Shown piece after piece: positions 25,296 through 33,512 of a stretch of DNA of 64,000 nt (the first letter of the stretch is position 1; each line of letters starts with the position of its first letter). The stretch comes from Pedobacter sp. Bi126 (GTDB lineage: Bacteria; Bacteroidota; Bacteroidia; Sphingobacteriales; Sphingobacteriaceae), in contig NZ_CAKKMS010000002.1 in NCBI RefSeq assembly GCF_918698245.1, forward strand, positions 186,001-250,000, written 5' to 3'. The position numbers were made by a program, and so were the translations under genes. The notes beneath the pieces were generated by a model that was not told the DNA's origin, did no database searches, and saw only the letters and a program-made list of their open reading frames with translations.

Positions 25296-26183
25296 TCAGT
25301 TAAAAGCCTGACGAAATTCCAGTGGCGATAAATTCGTCTTCTTTTTGAAAAGTGTGCTAAAGGATTGCGCGTGTTCAAAGCCCAGGGTATAGGCAATCTC
25401 GCTGACCGATAGACTGGTTGTGGAAAGTTTTTCTTTGGCGTTCGCGATCAGTTTTTCATGAATATGCTGCTGTGTGTTCTGCCCCGTATGAATCCGGAGC
25501 AGGTCACTCAAGTAATTCGGCGACAGGTTCATCTGCGCAGCAACATGTTGTACAGTGAGCAAACCCTGTACCTCGCCTTTAAAGTAGTCATCAATCAACT
25601 GCTCGAACCTGACCAGCAGTGCTGAATTATTGTTCTTGCGGGTCAAAAACTGCCGCTCATAAAAACGGTTGGAGTATTTTAACAGGCTCTCGATTTGCGT
25701 AAGTATGATCTCTTGGGTATGCTTATCGATATGCTGGCACTCCTTATCTATTTTATGGAGAATCGTAATCAGGTCATCTTCTTCATCGGCCGACAGGTGC
25801 AGCGCTTCGTTAACCGCGTAATCGAAAAAACCATAATGATGAATGCTGTTCGCCAGTGGATGCTGTAACAGGAAGTCTGGGTGAAATATCAGGAGATAAC
25901 CAGACCCGCATTCCATATTCTGCAGGTCCAGTTGTTGCACCTGGTTAGGCGCGGTAAAACTCAATACTCCTTTATCGTAATCATAATGCTGCTGTCCGTA
26001 CCTGATTTTGCCTCTGGCTTCGCGTTTTAGTGCCACGCAATAAAAGCGGTTAACGAAACCTTTCCAGATCTCGTCTTCCAAAAAAATGCTTTCTGCCAAC
26101 TTGATCACGCTCACCAGCGGGTGGCGGGGTTCTGTTAAGGACAGCAAACGGTGAAATTCCGATATGGAGTTAATGGCATTCAT
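25296..26183 (-). CDS. AraC-family transcriptional regulator
   Basis: A 295-residue regulator from the ATG at 26183 (MNAINSISEFH), 10 bases after the aldo/keto reductase stop; an ATG at 26201 would overlap that gene. The N-terminal part (about 1-190) is a cupin-like sensor domain. The C-terminal 100 residues hold two helix-turn-helix units (VQHVAAQMNLSPNYLSDLLR and VSEIAYTLGFEHAQSFSTLF) with the family ending KKKTNLSPLEFR. It is co-transcribed behind the reductase and probably regulates it. Confidence 0.9.
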   Translation of the reverse strand: MNAINSISEFHRLLSLTEPRHPLVSVIKLAESIFLEDEIWKGFVNRFYCVALKREARGKIRYGQQHYDYDKGVLSFTAPNQVQQLDLQNMECGSGYLLIFHPDFLLQHPLANSIHHYGFFDYAVNEALHLSADEEDDLITILHKIDKECQHIDKHTQEIILTQIESLLKYSNRFYERQFLTRKNNNSALLVRFEQLIDDYFKGEVQGLLTVQHVAAQMNLSPNYLSDLLRIHTGQNTQQHIHEKLIANAKEKLSTTSLSVSEIAYTLGFEHAQSFSTLFKKKTNLSPLEFRQAFN

Positions 26184-26193
26184 AAAAACAAAA

Positions 26194-27198
26194 TTAATCA
26201 ATTAAACCCATACTAAACTCATCATAAGGCGCGCCGGTATCCGTACCTAAAGGTACAATGCTTTCCAGTTGTGATAGATCTTGCTGCGTTAATTTAATAG
26301 TTGTTGCCGCAATGTTTTGCTCCAGGTACTTCCGGCGTTTCGTTCCGGGAATCGGCAAGATGCCTTTGCTCATAATCCAGGCCACGGCCAATTGCGAGGA
26401 AGTGACCTGTTTCGCTTCAGCCATTACTTCGATAGCTTTCACCAATTCAATATTCTTGTCGAATTGTGCACCCTGGAAACGTGGGATCGCCCTGCGGAAA
26501 TCATTTTCAGGCAGGTCATCTATACTTTTGATCTGCCCCGATAAGAACCCACGGCCCAACGGTGAGTAAGCTACAAAACCAATACCAAGTTCCTTTAAGG
26601 TTGCCAAAACCCCACGTTCTTCCACCGTCCGCTCGAACAAAGAGTACTCGCTCTGTACGGCAGTAATCGGGTGCACCGCATGCGCCCGCTTAACCGTCTC
26701 AGAAGAAACTTCCGACAAACCGATATAACCAATTTTACCTTCCTGAACCAGCTCAGCCAATGCCTCAACCGTTTCCTCGATCGGCGTATTTTTATCCAGG
26801 CGGTGCAGGTAATACAGATCGATGTAATCCGTATTCAGATTTTTGAGCGAACGCTCCAAAGATTTTTTTACGTAATCTTTCTTGCCATTAATCGCCCAGG
26901 TTACCTTATTGTTATCATCGATCTCCCAGCCAAACTTGCTCGCCAAAATATACTGGTCACGTTTACCACAGATCGCTTTAGCGATCAACTGCTCGTTCTT
27001 CAGCGGTCCGTACAGATCGGCAGTATCTAAAAAATTACCGCCTAACTCAAGCGAACGCTGAATCGTTGCGATGGCTTCCTGCTCATCCGCAGGACCATAC
27101 ATATGCGCCTTTTCAAAACCCGTCATGCCCATACAGCCCAGGCCGATCACAGGCACAACCAAACCCTGGCTGCCCAATGCTATTTGTTTCATTTCCAT
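26194..27198 (-). CDS. Aldo/keto reductase
   Basis: A 334-residue NADPH-dependent reductase with a TIM-barrel fold. The catalytic tetrad is seen in LDTADLYG (Asp and Tyr), ILASKFG (Lys) and IDLYYLHRLD (His). The cofactor region has GIGFVAYSPLGRGFL and PIPGTKRRKYLEQN. It belongs to the AKR13-like group often annotated as pyridoxal/aldehyde reductases. The AraC regulator follows on the same strand. The substrate is unknown. Confidence 0.92.
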   Translation of the reverse strand: MEMKQIALGSQGLVVPVIGLGCMGMTGFEKAHMYGPADEQEAIATIQRSLELGGNFLDTADLYGPLKNEQLIAKAICGKRDQYILASKFGWEIDDNNKVTWAINGKKDYVKKSLERSLKNLNTDYIDLYYLHRLDKNTPIEETVEALAELVQEGKIGYIGLSEVSSETVKRAHAVHPITAVQSEYSLFERTVEERGVLATLKELGIGFVAYSPLGRGFLSGQIKSIDDLPENDFRRAIPRFQGAQFDKNIELVKAIEVMAEAKQVTSSQLAVAWIMSKGILPIPGTKRRKYLEQNIAATTIKLTQQDLSQLESIVPLGTDTGAPYDEFSMGLID

Positions 27199-27434
27199 AA
27201 CCCAAATGTCGGTAAGCCAAATCGCGTGAATGTATGCAAACCCCTGAAGCTTGTAAGCAAATCAAGGAATGATTTTTTAAGGTCTATAATACCCTGGTTA
27301 TACTGCTACACTGTTTTAATCGAAAGATTTACTGGCTGCCTACTGGAAGGCCTGTGAACCTCATTGCGGAACTGTTGAGCATCTGTGGGTGATCGTTGAT
27401 GATCGCAAAGAAAGTACTTATGACAGTGCTGGTT

Positions 27435-27614
27435 TTAGGGGTAATGGTTGTTTCTAACGGAAAATGATTTTACAAGTGATTTACAATAATGTAATTGTAA
27501 TTCTAATTGCTTAATAATCAGATTTGAGTTTGATATCAGTTTTTTGGAATGCTCCAACAGTTCTTTACTCATCAGGAGGTCTGCAATTCCGGGTTGGTCT
27601 TTATCTTTTGTCAT
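27435..27614 (-). CDS. Small helical hypothetical protein
   Basis: A 59-residue frame starting MTKDKDQPGIADLLMSKEL and ending SVRNNHYP. Most of it would form one amphipathic helix (LLEHSKKLISNSNLIIKQLE). It fills an otherwise empty stretch of more than 500 bases and has natural-looking composition, but there is no known family and no strong ribosome site, so it is a tentative call. Confidence 0.4.
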   Translation of the reverse strand: MTKDKDQPGIADLLMSKELLEHSKKLISNSNLIIKQLELQLHYCKSLVKSFSVRNNHYP

Positions 27615-27725
27615 TATTATTTCTGTTTAACAATGACGCTGCTGTGGCATTGTAGGATAGGATGAAGTGTTCTGCGAAATGGGGCAGCAATTATTTATTG
27701 AGGGAATATTAGTGCGGGCATTGTT

Positions 27726-28076
27726 TTAAGCTTTTAATTTTCTGCCTGAAGCAAAAAATGCGATGATGATGAAGATCAGCTCAACCGCTGCATCAGCCAG
27801 ATAGATTTTCGAGATCGTGCCGCTTATGGTGTAGTAGAGGTCAATGGCGAAAAAGCTGATGGCGGTACTGATGCTGAGTAGAAGCGGCCGCTGCTTCTGG
27901 GCTAACTGTGAGAGTATAGATAGCGCAATGGCTGTGCTCAGCAGTCCGACCATTTTTACCAGCCAGATATCTGTTTTAGGGCCGGTAACGAGGACGAAGC
28001 TCTCTATATGAAGCAACGGCCAGATGCCTGTGAGTAGGTAAAATATACCTTGGGCGAGAAGAAGCTTCCTGGCCAT
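27726..28076 (-). CDS. Small four-helix membrane protein
   Basis: A 116-residue protein from the ATG at 28076, one base after the stop of the upstream small gene (TAACATG); longer starts would overlap that gene. Four hydrophobic helices are visible (LLLAQGIFYLLTGIWPLL, VGLLSTAIALSILSQL, LSISTAISFFAIDLYYTI and AVELIFIIIAFFA). No family is recognised with confidence. It forms a two-gene unit with 28078-28275. Confidence 0.68.
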   Translation of the reverse strand: MARKLLLAQGIFYLLTGIWPLLHIESFVLVTGPKTDIWLVKMVGLLSTAIALSILSQLAQKQRPLLLSISTAISFFAIDLYYTISGTISKIYLADAAVELIFIIIAFFASGRKLKA

Positions 28077-28077
28077 G

Positions 28078-28275
28078 TTATGGGCGGTTTTGCTGGCCAA
28101 GATCAGGCAGCTGAACAACTTGTTCCTCTTCAACTTTTTCCCTGGGAACGCTCTTATCAGTGCGTTCCTCTTTCTCATTGTAGGTAAAGCCAGATCCTCT
28201 TACTGTTTCTTCACCATTGATGGGGAATAGACCGTTGTCTTTGTTCGGCATTTCTTTTTTATCTGATGTTTTCAT
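28078..28275 (-). CDS. Small hydrophilic hypothetical protein
   Basis: A 65-residue charged protein (MKTSDKKEMPNKDNG at the start, EEEQVVQLPDLGQQNRP at the end), with composition like the other small polar proteins of the window. It is directly upstream of, and coupled to, the membrane protein gene at 27726-28076. Function unknown. Confidence 0.55.
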   Translation of the reverse strand: MKTSDKKEMPNKDNGLFPINGEETVRGSGFTYNEKEERTDKSVPREKVEEEQVVQLPDLGQQNRP

Positions 28276-28467
28276 GATGCAGGGATTACCTATCTTTCTT
28301 TAACGCTTCCGGCCGAAAAAGGTTTCATAAATCTTTTGCTATTAATCTGAGACGGTGTATTTCCACCAGGCATATTGTAAAATTACATTCTAATAGTGCA
28401 AGGCCGAAATTGTTTACCGGCCAGCAAAATCTGTGGCAAACAAGGCAGGATCATAATACAAAAAGAA

Positions 28468-28506
28468 GCAGCGGTTTACCGCTGCGATCAGGCTATAATA
28501 AGCCTG
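28468..28506 (-). terminator. Double hairpin at the 3' end of module B
   Basis: On the minus strand the stem CAGGCT/AGCCTG encloses the stop codon (28489-28506). It is followed by GCAGCGG/CCGCTGC (28468-28485) and a T-rich stretch (TTCTTTTTG), so this copy looks like a working terminator. Confidence 0.65.
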
Positions 28507-28690
28507 CAATTCCGTTTGATGGTGCTTTCCATTTCAGGTTGGTGATGGTGCCCTTAACCTCTTTTGGACGGCCCCGGTGCTTTGGAGTTACCTGAGCGCT
28601 TTCTTGTTGATGGAATTCCCTGCGCTTGTCATCATTGTTGGCTGCTATGGAGATCTTATCCCTTCTGGCACTGCTTTTCTCTTGTTCCAT
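28493..28690 (-). CDS. Small basic protein of a two-copy undescribed family (copy B)
   Basis: A 65-residue paralogue of 22253-22447, read from the ATG at 28690 that matches the paralogue's start (MEQEKSSARRDKISIA). It has an AT-hook-like HRGRPKE in the middle and the shared ending NLKWKAPSNGIAGLL. The central 30 residues differ from copy A. No known family. Confidence 0.7.
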   Translation of the reverse strand: MEQEKSSARRDKISIAANNDDKRREFHQQESAQVTPKHRGRPKEVKGTITNLKWKAPSNGIAGLL

Positions 28691-28993
28691 AATCTTTTTA
28701 TTAAAAAACAAGTGGGAGGGAAGGCTGGTTTTATTCTTTTGGATTTTAGGTATTTTATACGCACCATTAATATAACACAGGTATTAAACGTTGCATGAGA
28801 CAGTATTCCGCTTCACAAGAGGTCGATCTCGGTTATCCGCCATAAGGATCTTCCAATATTACTAAACAGCGCTTAAGTTTTAAAAAATTATCCAACTCCC
28901 GACAGATAGCGATTTTGACGTTTTGGGTAGCTTGTTACAGCACAAATATTTCGATGTGCTTTTTCGTAAATATATTTCAAATATATTTGTGAT
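28691..28993. other. Intergenic region with module-B promoter area
   Basis: Holds the conserved upstream part of module B (to about 28816) on the minus strand and the unplaced promoter of the DUF92 gene on the plus strand. No other gene seen. Confidence 0.5.
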
Positions 28994-29707
28994 ATGTTCA
29001 ATAGCGGCATCTTTTTGCCTATCATCATTATTTCCGGCATGGCCTACAGTATCCTGGCAAAAAAACTGACGGTTCTGGCTGCTTTTACGGGCGGGGTACT
29101 GGCATGCCTTATTTTTACCGCCGCAGGTTACTTCGGGCTTGCGATGATGACCGTGTTTTTTATCCTCGGTTCTGCTGCCACCTCCTTGGAGCGGCACAGA
29201 AAGCAGGCTTTTGCCGCAAAAGACGAAGAAAAGAAAGGCCGTAATGCAATGCAGGTACTGGCCAATGCCGGGGCTGCGGCCATTGCAGCTATAGTTATCC
29301 TATTTTATCCCCGGCTGGCTTATTTGATGCTTCCGGCAATGGCGGCAGCCTTTGCCTCGGCTACAGCAGATACCCTTTCCTCTGAGCTGGGGATGCTTTA
29401 TGGAAGACGGTTTTTTAATGTTATTTCCTTTAAGCCCGACCGCTGCGGAATGGACGGGGTGATCAGTCTGGAAGGGACACTGATCGGTATAGCGGGTAGC
29501 TGTATTATTGCTGGCATTTATGCGCTGGGATGGGGATGGAACATCAGCTTTTTCTTTATTGTTCTTGCAGGTACGCTGGGTAACCTTACTGATTCTATAC
29601 TAGGGGCTTTGCTCGAGCGCAAGGGCTTGATCGGGAATGATGTGGTCAATTTTTTGAATACATTGACAGCAGCGATTGTGATTGTGTTGTTGGAGGTTTT
29701 TCTTTAG
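28994..29707 (+). CDS. DUF92 family membrane protein
   Basis: A 237-residue integral membrane protein with about six hydrophobic segments. It has the family block FASATADTLSSELGMLYGR, then GVISLEGTLIGIAGS and GTLGNLTDSILGALLERKG. The plant member VTE6 is a phytyl-phosphate kinase, so a polyprenyl or lipid-phosphate kinase role is possible; bacterial members are not characterised. It stands alone. Confidence 0.87.
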   Translation: MFNSGIFLPIIIISGMAYSILAKKLTVLAAFTGGVLACLIFTAAGYFGLAMMTVFFILGSAATSLERHRKQAFAAKDEEKKGRNAMQVLANAGAAAIAAIVILFYPRLAYLMLPAMAAAFASATADTLSSELGMLYGRRFFNVISFKPDRCGMDGVISLEGTLIGIAGSCIIAGIYALGWGWNISFFFIVLAGTLGNLTDSILGALLERKGLIGNDVVNFLNTLTAAIVIVLLEVFL

Positions 29708-29909
29708 GCCGGGATATTGTCCAAGGGCTTGAGGATTAGGAGCGCCATTTGGCTTTTTAAGATGTCACCAATCATGCCTGGTTAATTTTGCCTAGGTTAA
29801 AAATGCTTTAGGGATGGTTATCCTTTGGAATGACGCTCATGGCCATGCAAATGGATTAAGGTTGCGTAAAACCAAGTCGACATTAAGATTGTTTCAATTT
29901 CAGATTGTA

Positions 29910-30455
29910 ATGGAAAGAAAAATAACATGGGAGGGCTTGAAATATAAGTCCCTCGAAAATTGTACCTTAACGGAAACAGATAATGGTGTGACCGTTACAT
30001 CGATTATTACAGGCCAGGTTAATAACCAGGTGATTAAAGTCTCCTATAAAATTCTTACGGATCCGTTGTGGACAACCTATTTAGTTGAAATAAATGTCAT
30101 ATTGGGTGGAAATGAAAAAACAGTTCTTCTAGAGAAGAAAGGTGCTTATTGGCTGGTCAACAATACGATTGATCATCGATTTGATGGTTGCGTAGATATT
30201 GATATTTCATTAACGCCTTTTACCAATACATTGCCAATAAGAAGGTTGGTTTTTAATGGGCAATTGAGCAATAGGATTGAGGTGATATACATAGATATTA
30301 TTGCTGATATGATAATGCCTGTAAGACAGTATTATACCAAAATATCAGATTCTGTATACCTGTACGAGAACGAAAAATCGACATTTAAGGCCGAGCTAAA
30401 AACCGACTCCTATGGATTGGTAATTGAATACCCGAAACTATTCCGGGAAAAATAG
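29910..30455 (+). CDS. Putative glycolipid-binding protein (PA1994-like fold)
   Basis: A 181-residue protein from the ATG at 29910 (MERKITWEGL); an upstream GTG at 29814 adds 32 residues that do not look like family sequence. The hallmark GCVDIDISLTPFTNTLPIRR is typical of the putative glycolipid-binding domain. Members are cytosolic beta-rich proteins with a LolA-like fold. No enzymatic activity is established. Confidence 0.8.
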   Translation: MERKITWEGLKYKSLENCTLTETDNGVTVTSIITGQVNNQVIKVSYKILTDPLWTTYLVEINVILGGNEKTVLLEKKGAYWLVNNTIDHRFDGCVDIDISLTPFTNTLPIRRLVFNGQLSNRIEVIYIDIIADMIMPVRQYYTKISDSVYLYENEKSTFKAELKTDSYGLVIEYPKLFREK

Positions 30456-30507
30456 CAATCATCTATTTCTGGTCGTTTAAATTCATTTCGGGTGCTCCCT
30501 GATTTTA

Positions 30508-30792
30508 ATGTCTGTAAGGACAATCAACGGTAAGATCGGGTATTTCAGGGAAAATGGCTGCTCGTTTTCTTATCAAACCAACGAACAACTAACCTTTAAT
30601 TTATCGATCTCTTTGGCGAACCTAATACGCAACTTACCCGCCAACAGGTTAAAGATTACATTAGCGAAAGCACCTACACGTAAGGTAAAAGACGGCACGT
30701 TAAAGCCCATAAAACTGCTTGGTGGCGATCGTTTTTGCGTGGAAGATTTGCTGGCTCCCTATCTGGAGGGCCAGCAAAAGGGCCGTATTTAA
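30508..30792 (+). CDS. Hypothetical protein
   Basis: A 94-residue basic protein with a beta-strand opening (VRTINGKIGYFRENGCSFSY) and a C-terminal block (KLLGGDRFCVEDLLAPYLEG). No family recognised. It lies at the left edge of a repeat-bearing segment with a broken gene, so it may belong to a decaying accessory region. Confidence 0.5.
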   Translation: MSVRTINGKIGYFRENGCSFSYQTNEQLTFNLSISLANLIRNLPANRLKITLAKAPTRKVKDGTLKPIKLLGGDRFCVEDLLAPYLEGQQKGRI

Positions 30793-30885
30793 TTACCCCG
30801 GCATTACCTGTTCTTTACCCTTTGTTGCTACCAGGTTAACCCCAAGCTTACCCCAGGGTTACCCCGGCGTTACCTTTTCTCTACC
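30793..30885 (+). repeat. Short direct repeat pair
   Basis: A 27-base unit (beginning TTACCCCGGC, ending CTTTACC or CTCTACC) occurs at 30793-30819 and again at 30859-30885 with a few differences. Between them are further TTACCCC and GGTTAACCCC pieces, so the stretch looks like degenerate tandem material. Confidence 0.55.
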
Positions 30886-30984
30886 TAAAAGGTAAAGCCA
30901 CAGCTTGCTTTCGCAGAATGGCACCACCGCCGATGGTTATGCTGCCCTTAGGCAGGGCGCCAGCCAATGTAATTAAGTAAGAAT

Positions 30985-31055
30985 TTTAACCACAGATGCG
31001 CACAGATAAACACAGATTTTTATATCTGTGTGCATCCTTTCTATCTGTGGTTAAA
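30985..31055. repeat. Large imperfect palindrome, dispersed-repeat type
   Basis: The arms TTTAACCACAGAT (30985-30997) and ATCTGTGGTTAAA (31043-31055) are perfectly complementary. Inside them ACACAGAT and ATCTGTGT pair again. The CACAGAT-rich sequence resembles an intergenic repeat I associate with many Bacteroidota genomes. It would form a long hairpin in RNA. It sits in a 516-base stretch (30793-31308) that holds no gene. Confidence 0.65.
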
Positions 31056-31308
31056 TTATTTTTCGTGTCGGATGGTTTAACTTAATGATATTGGACCGCC
31101 ACAATGCCCGGGCTTTTGCACCGTCGCCACAACTTTAACGGTTCATTTTAGCTCAATAACGGTGCTAATGAGCTCAATTTAGCTCATTTTAGTCCAAAAT
31201 GAGGCGCCAATGCTGCTAAGCCACTAGGTTTGGGCATGGATTTAAACATACCGGTATAAACAGAAATCCTTTTTATAACAAACATTTTCTCAATAAAAAA
31301 CAAAAATT

Positions 31309-31455
31309 ATGGCAACGTATTCAAATGGCGCAATTGGCGCATTCTCGGGCAAAGTAGGCCGTGCAATTAGCAGCAACTGGCCTAGCATAGATTACCAAAA
31401 GGGCCTGCCCAAAAAGCGCAGTAAATCCATATCAGGGTTGGTATCTCTCAGATAA
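31309..31455 (+). pseudogene. Truncated DUF6266-family gene
   Basis: A 48-codon frame starting MATYSNGAIGAFSGKVG and ending KKRSKSISGLVSLR before a TAA. The opening matches the start of DUF6266 proteins, which are usually over 200 residues and common in this group. Homology stops near residue 39, after which the sequence is unrelated, so the gene was cut by deletion or insertion. Confidence 0.6.
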
Positions 31456-31551
31456 GTTGTAGTAACGCGTTACTGTCAATATCAAAATCCAGCATACACA
31501 TCTGCTGAGCATGTACTCAGTTTTAATATTTTAAGATTGATAAATTATTAA

Positions 31552-32688
31552 TTAAACCAATGCTTTCTTTCTTGATTTTACAAAACTCAATAAGTAAGCC
31601 AATAACAGAAGAGGTACTGCCATCCAGATTATTTCGTGGACACCAAACTTTGCGATTACAATGCCGCCTAAGAATGCGCCCAGTGATATGCCGATATTAT
31701 AGCAAGATGTTAAAAGACTGTTTACAAATTCCAATGCATTATGGGGAATGGATTGGGTGGTTCGAATGTTGGGTACCAAAAATCCGCCTGTGTGGATCAT
31801 GCCCCATAAGGAAACAATAATTACCATAGGGATAAAAATTGTTCCAAAATAATAAGCCAATATTTGCACAGCTATCAAAAGAATAAAAAAGAACCGGCTG
31901 GTTAATATTACATTTTTACCGAGTGCAATACCCATTAACCAGTTGCCAAGAATCCCCATTCCACCAAATAGGAGCAGCATAATGCTAATTTGAGCGCCGT
32001 TCATATTCGAAATATTTTCAAGGTACGCGGCAAGGTAGCTATAACTCGAGAACATGGCCGCAAGTGTAAGTATGGTAGAAACAAGGTTAAGCCAAAGCCT
32101 GGTATCCTTTAAAACATGCAACTGGCTTTCAGCAGATTTTTCGCTGTTGCCCGGCATAGATGGCACAACAAAGAGCAGGCCTAAAAAGGCAATTAAACTG
32201 ATAATACTGGTTAAGAAAAATGATGCCTGCCAGTTATGAAAGTAATCAGCAGCATAGGTAGTTAAGGGTACACCCAAAACCGTAGCGATGCTAAGGCCAG
32301 TCATGACGACCGACACTGCTTTGGCCCCGCCTTGTTTGAACGCTACTGCTAGCGAGATATTCCAGAACAGCGGGTGGAAGAAGGCAGGCAAAATCCTCGC
32401 GATCATCAAAATGGTAAAGTTAGGGGAAAAAGCTGAAAGCAGGTTTGAGAGTATAAAAACACCCAAAACAAGGCATAATAAGAACTTGCGATTGATTTTA
32501 GAAGTAAGGGCAGTTATAAATGGAGACGATATGGCAACCGTTATAGCAAAGGCACTTAATAACCACCCGGCCATATCCACAGAGACGCCAAACTCCCTGC
32601 TGATCGTTGGCAAGATACCAATAACGCCAAATTCGGTAGTGATAATGCCAAAGGCACCTAATGCCAGTATATATATAGACTTATTCAT
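31552..32688 (-). CDS. MFS transporter (DHA1 family)
   Basis: A 378-residue permease with about 12 membrane helices. The first half has the family pattern FGVIGILPTISREFGVSV and WLLSAFAITVAISSPFI. It fits the AraJ/YdhP drug or sugar exporter branch. The ArsR regulator lies 59 bp upstream on the same strand, so the pair probably forms an inducible efflux operon. The substrate is unknown. Confidence 0.9.
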   Translation of the reverse strand: MNKSIYILALGAFGIITTEFGVIGILPTISREFGVSVDMAGWLLSAFAITVAISSPFITALTSKINRKFLLCLVLGVFILSNLLSAFSPNFTILMIARILPAFFHPLFWNISLAVAFKQGGAKAVSVVMTGLSIATVLGVPLTTYAADYFHNWQASFFLTSIISLIAFLGLLFVVPSMPGNSEKSAESQLHVLKDTRLWLNLVSTILTLAAMFSSYSYLAAYLENISNMNGAQISIMLLLFGGMGILGNWLMGIALGKNVILTSRFFFILLIAVQILAYYFGTIFIPMVIIVSLWGMIHTGGFLVPNIRTTQSIPHNALEFVNSLLTSCYNIGISLGAFLGGIVIAKFGVHEIIWMAVPLLLLAYLLSFVKSRKKALV

Positions 32689-32747
32689 ATATTCAAATAT
32701 TTCGATGTGTATTGGTGATTTGTTTCTAATTTCATATGTAAGCGCCC

Positions 32748-33023
32748 TTAATCCTTTAACGAATTTAGGCAGGCGATGTACTCATTGAGCACTGTCTCGT
32801 TCAGCAGGTATTTGAAATTCCGTCCTTCTTTTTGAGGCACCAGCAGGTCTGCATCAACCAGCTGCTTTAAATGGTGGGATACGGAAGGTTGTGTCAGGTC
32901 TAAAAGATCATTTACTTCTGCACAATAGAGGCAATCTTTCTTTTTTTTAAATTCCTGTAAAATAGCGATTCTGTTGGTATCACTTAGTGCCCGGGATATC
33001 TTTTCTATCTTTTTGTTATCCAT
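32748..33023 (-). CDS. ArsR-family transcriptional regulator
   Basis: A 91-residue winged-helix repressor. The recognition region is LLDLTQPSVSHHLKQLVDADLL and the wing is QKEGRNFKYLL. A CLYC pair (Cys31, Cys34) lies where metal or arsenic sensors of the family bind their ligand (usual ELCVCDL), and Cys85 is near the end. It is the first gene of an operon with the MFS transporter and probably represses it. Confidence 0.9.
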   Translation of the reverse strand: MDNKKIEKISRALSDTNRIAILQEFKKKKDCLYCAEVNDLLDLTQPSVSHHLKQLVDADLLVPQKEGRNFKYLLNETVLNEYIACLNSLKD

Positions 33024-33330
33024 TTTCTTGCTTTGCTCCGAATTAACAAGGGGGCAAGCCTTGGCAAAGGTAAATTTTAATATTGATATATAGAAATGTA
33101 TCTATGTTTATAAATCATTTTAGGATAAAGGTTCTTGGTCATCCGGCAGATACTGATCTTCCAGTAAGAAGTGGTAAAATCTGCGGTTTAGCTTGCATAA
33201 TCCTCTTCAGCATGATCGAAAAACCCAAAAGTATTCAGTTTAAAAGCTTGTCAAGCATAAGTTAAATAAATAATATAATTCCTATAGGAATACTAGATTA
33301 TTATTTTTAGGTTTGCATCATTATATAATA
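33024..33330. other. Divergent intergenic region upstream of the riboswitch
   Basis: Just over 300 bases that should hold the ArsR-MFS promoter (minus strand) and the riboswitch-operon promoter (plus strand). A perfect 14-base palindrome lies at 33278-33291. A short plus-strand frame here has no protein-like character. Confidence 0.5.
33278..33291. promoter_or_regulatory. 14-bp perfect palindrome, candidate operator
   Basis: ATTCCTATAGGAAT is a perfect palindrome about 40 bases upstream of the SAM riboswitch. That is where a repressor or activator of the riboswitch transcript could bind. Unproven. Confidence 0.4.
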
Positions 33331-33431
33331 CTTATCCAGAAAGACTGAGGGAAGGGCCCTATGACGTCTGAGCAACCTATACACTTGTAAAAGGTGCTAA
33401 TTCCTTTCTGCCCAAAGGTGGAGAAGATAAG
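33331..33431 (+). ncRNA. SAM-I riboswitch (S box)
   Basis: The aptamer core is recognised by its conserved blocks in order. P1 is CTTATC paired with GATAAG at the end; then come GAGGGA, GGGCCCTATGA, GAGCAACC and AAGGTGCTAATTCC, followed by the closing P4 arm. S-adenosylmethionine binding to this class normally shuts down downstream transcription when methionine is plentiful. It is followed by a terminator-like hairpin at 33460-33481 and then by the M28/SusC/SusD/TlpA operon, the only genes it can control. Confidence 0.93.
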
Positions 33432-33459
33432 TTGGTTATGCATCCGCATGCTAATTGAT

Positions 33460-33482
33460 TTTGAGGTCGCTCAAAGTTTTTC
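33460..33482 (+). terminator. Riboswitch expression-platform terminator
   Basis: TTTGAG and CTCAAA form a 6-bp stem with a GTCG loop, followed by GTTTTTC, between the riboswitch and the ATG at 33513. It fits a SAM-dependent terminator that prevents transcription of the peptidase/SusCD genes. The stem is short, so strength is uncertain. Confidence 0.6.
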
Positions 33483-33512
33483 TGGTAAAAGAACTCCTAA
33501 AAAAATCAGAAA

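Larger units (their letters stand above)
28468..28816 (-). repeat. Duplicated small-protein module, copy B
   Basis: Second copy of the module at 22221-22572, same orientation. It keeps the TCCATAATCTTTTTA stretch over the start codon, the AGGTATTTT upstream block and the hairpins after the gene. Confidence 0.7.

Noticed and set aside
29814..29909. Longer N-terminus for the glycolipid-binding protein from a GTG
   Set aside because: The 32 extra residues do not resemble the family, and the ATG at 29910 gives the expected start.
33083..33265. 60-codon plus-strand frame between ArsR and the riboswitch
   Set aside because: Composition is unlike a protein and it lies in the divergent promoter region; ends before the riboswitch.
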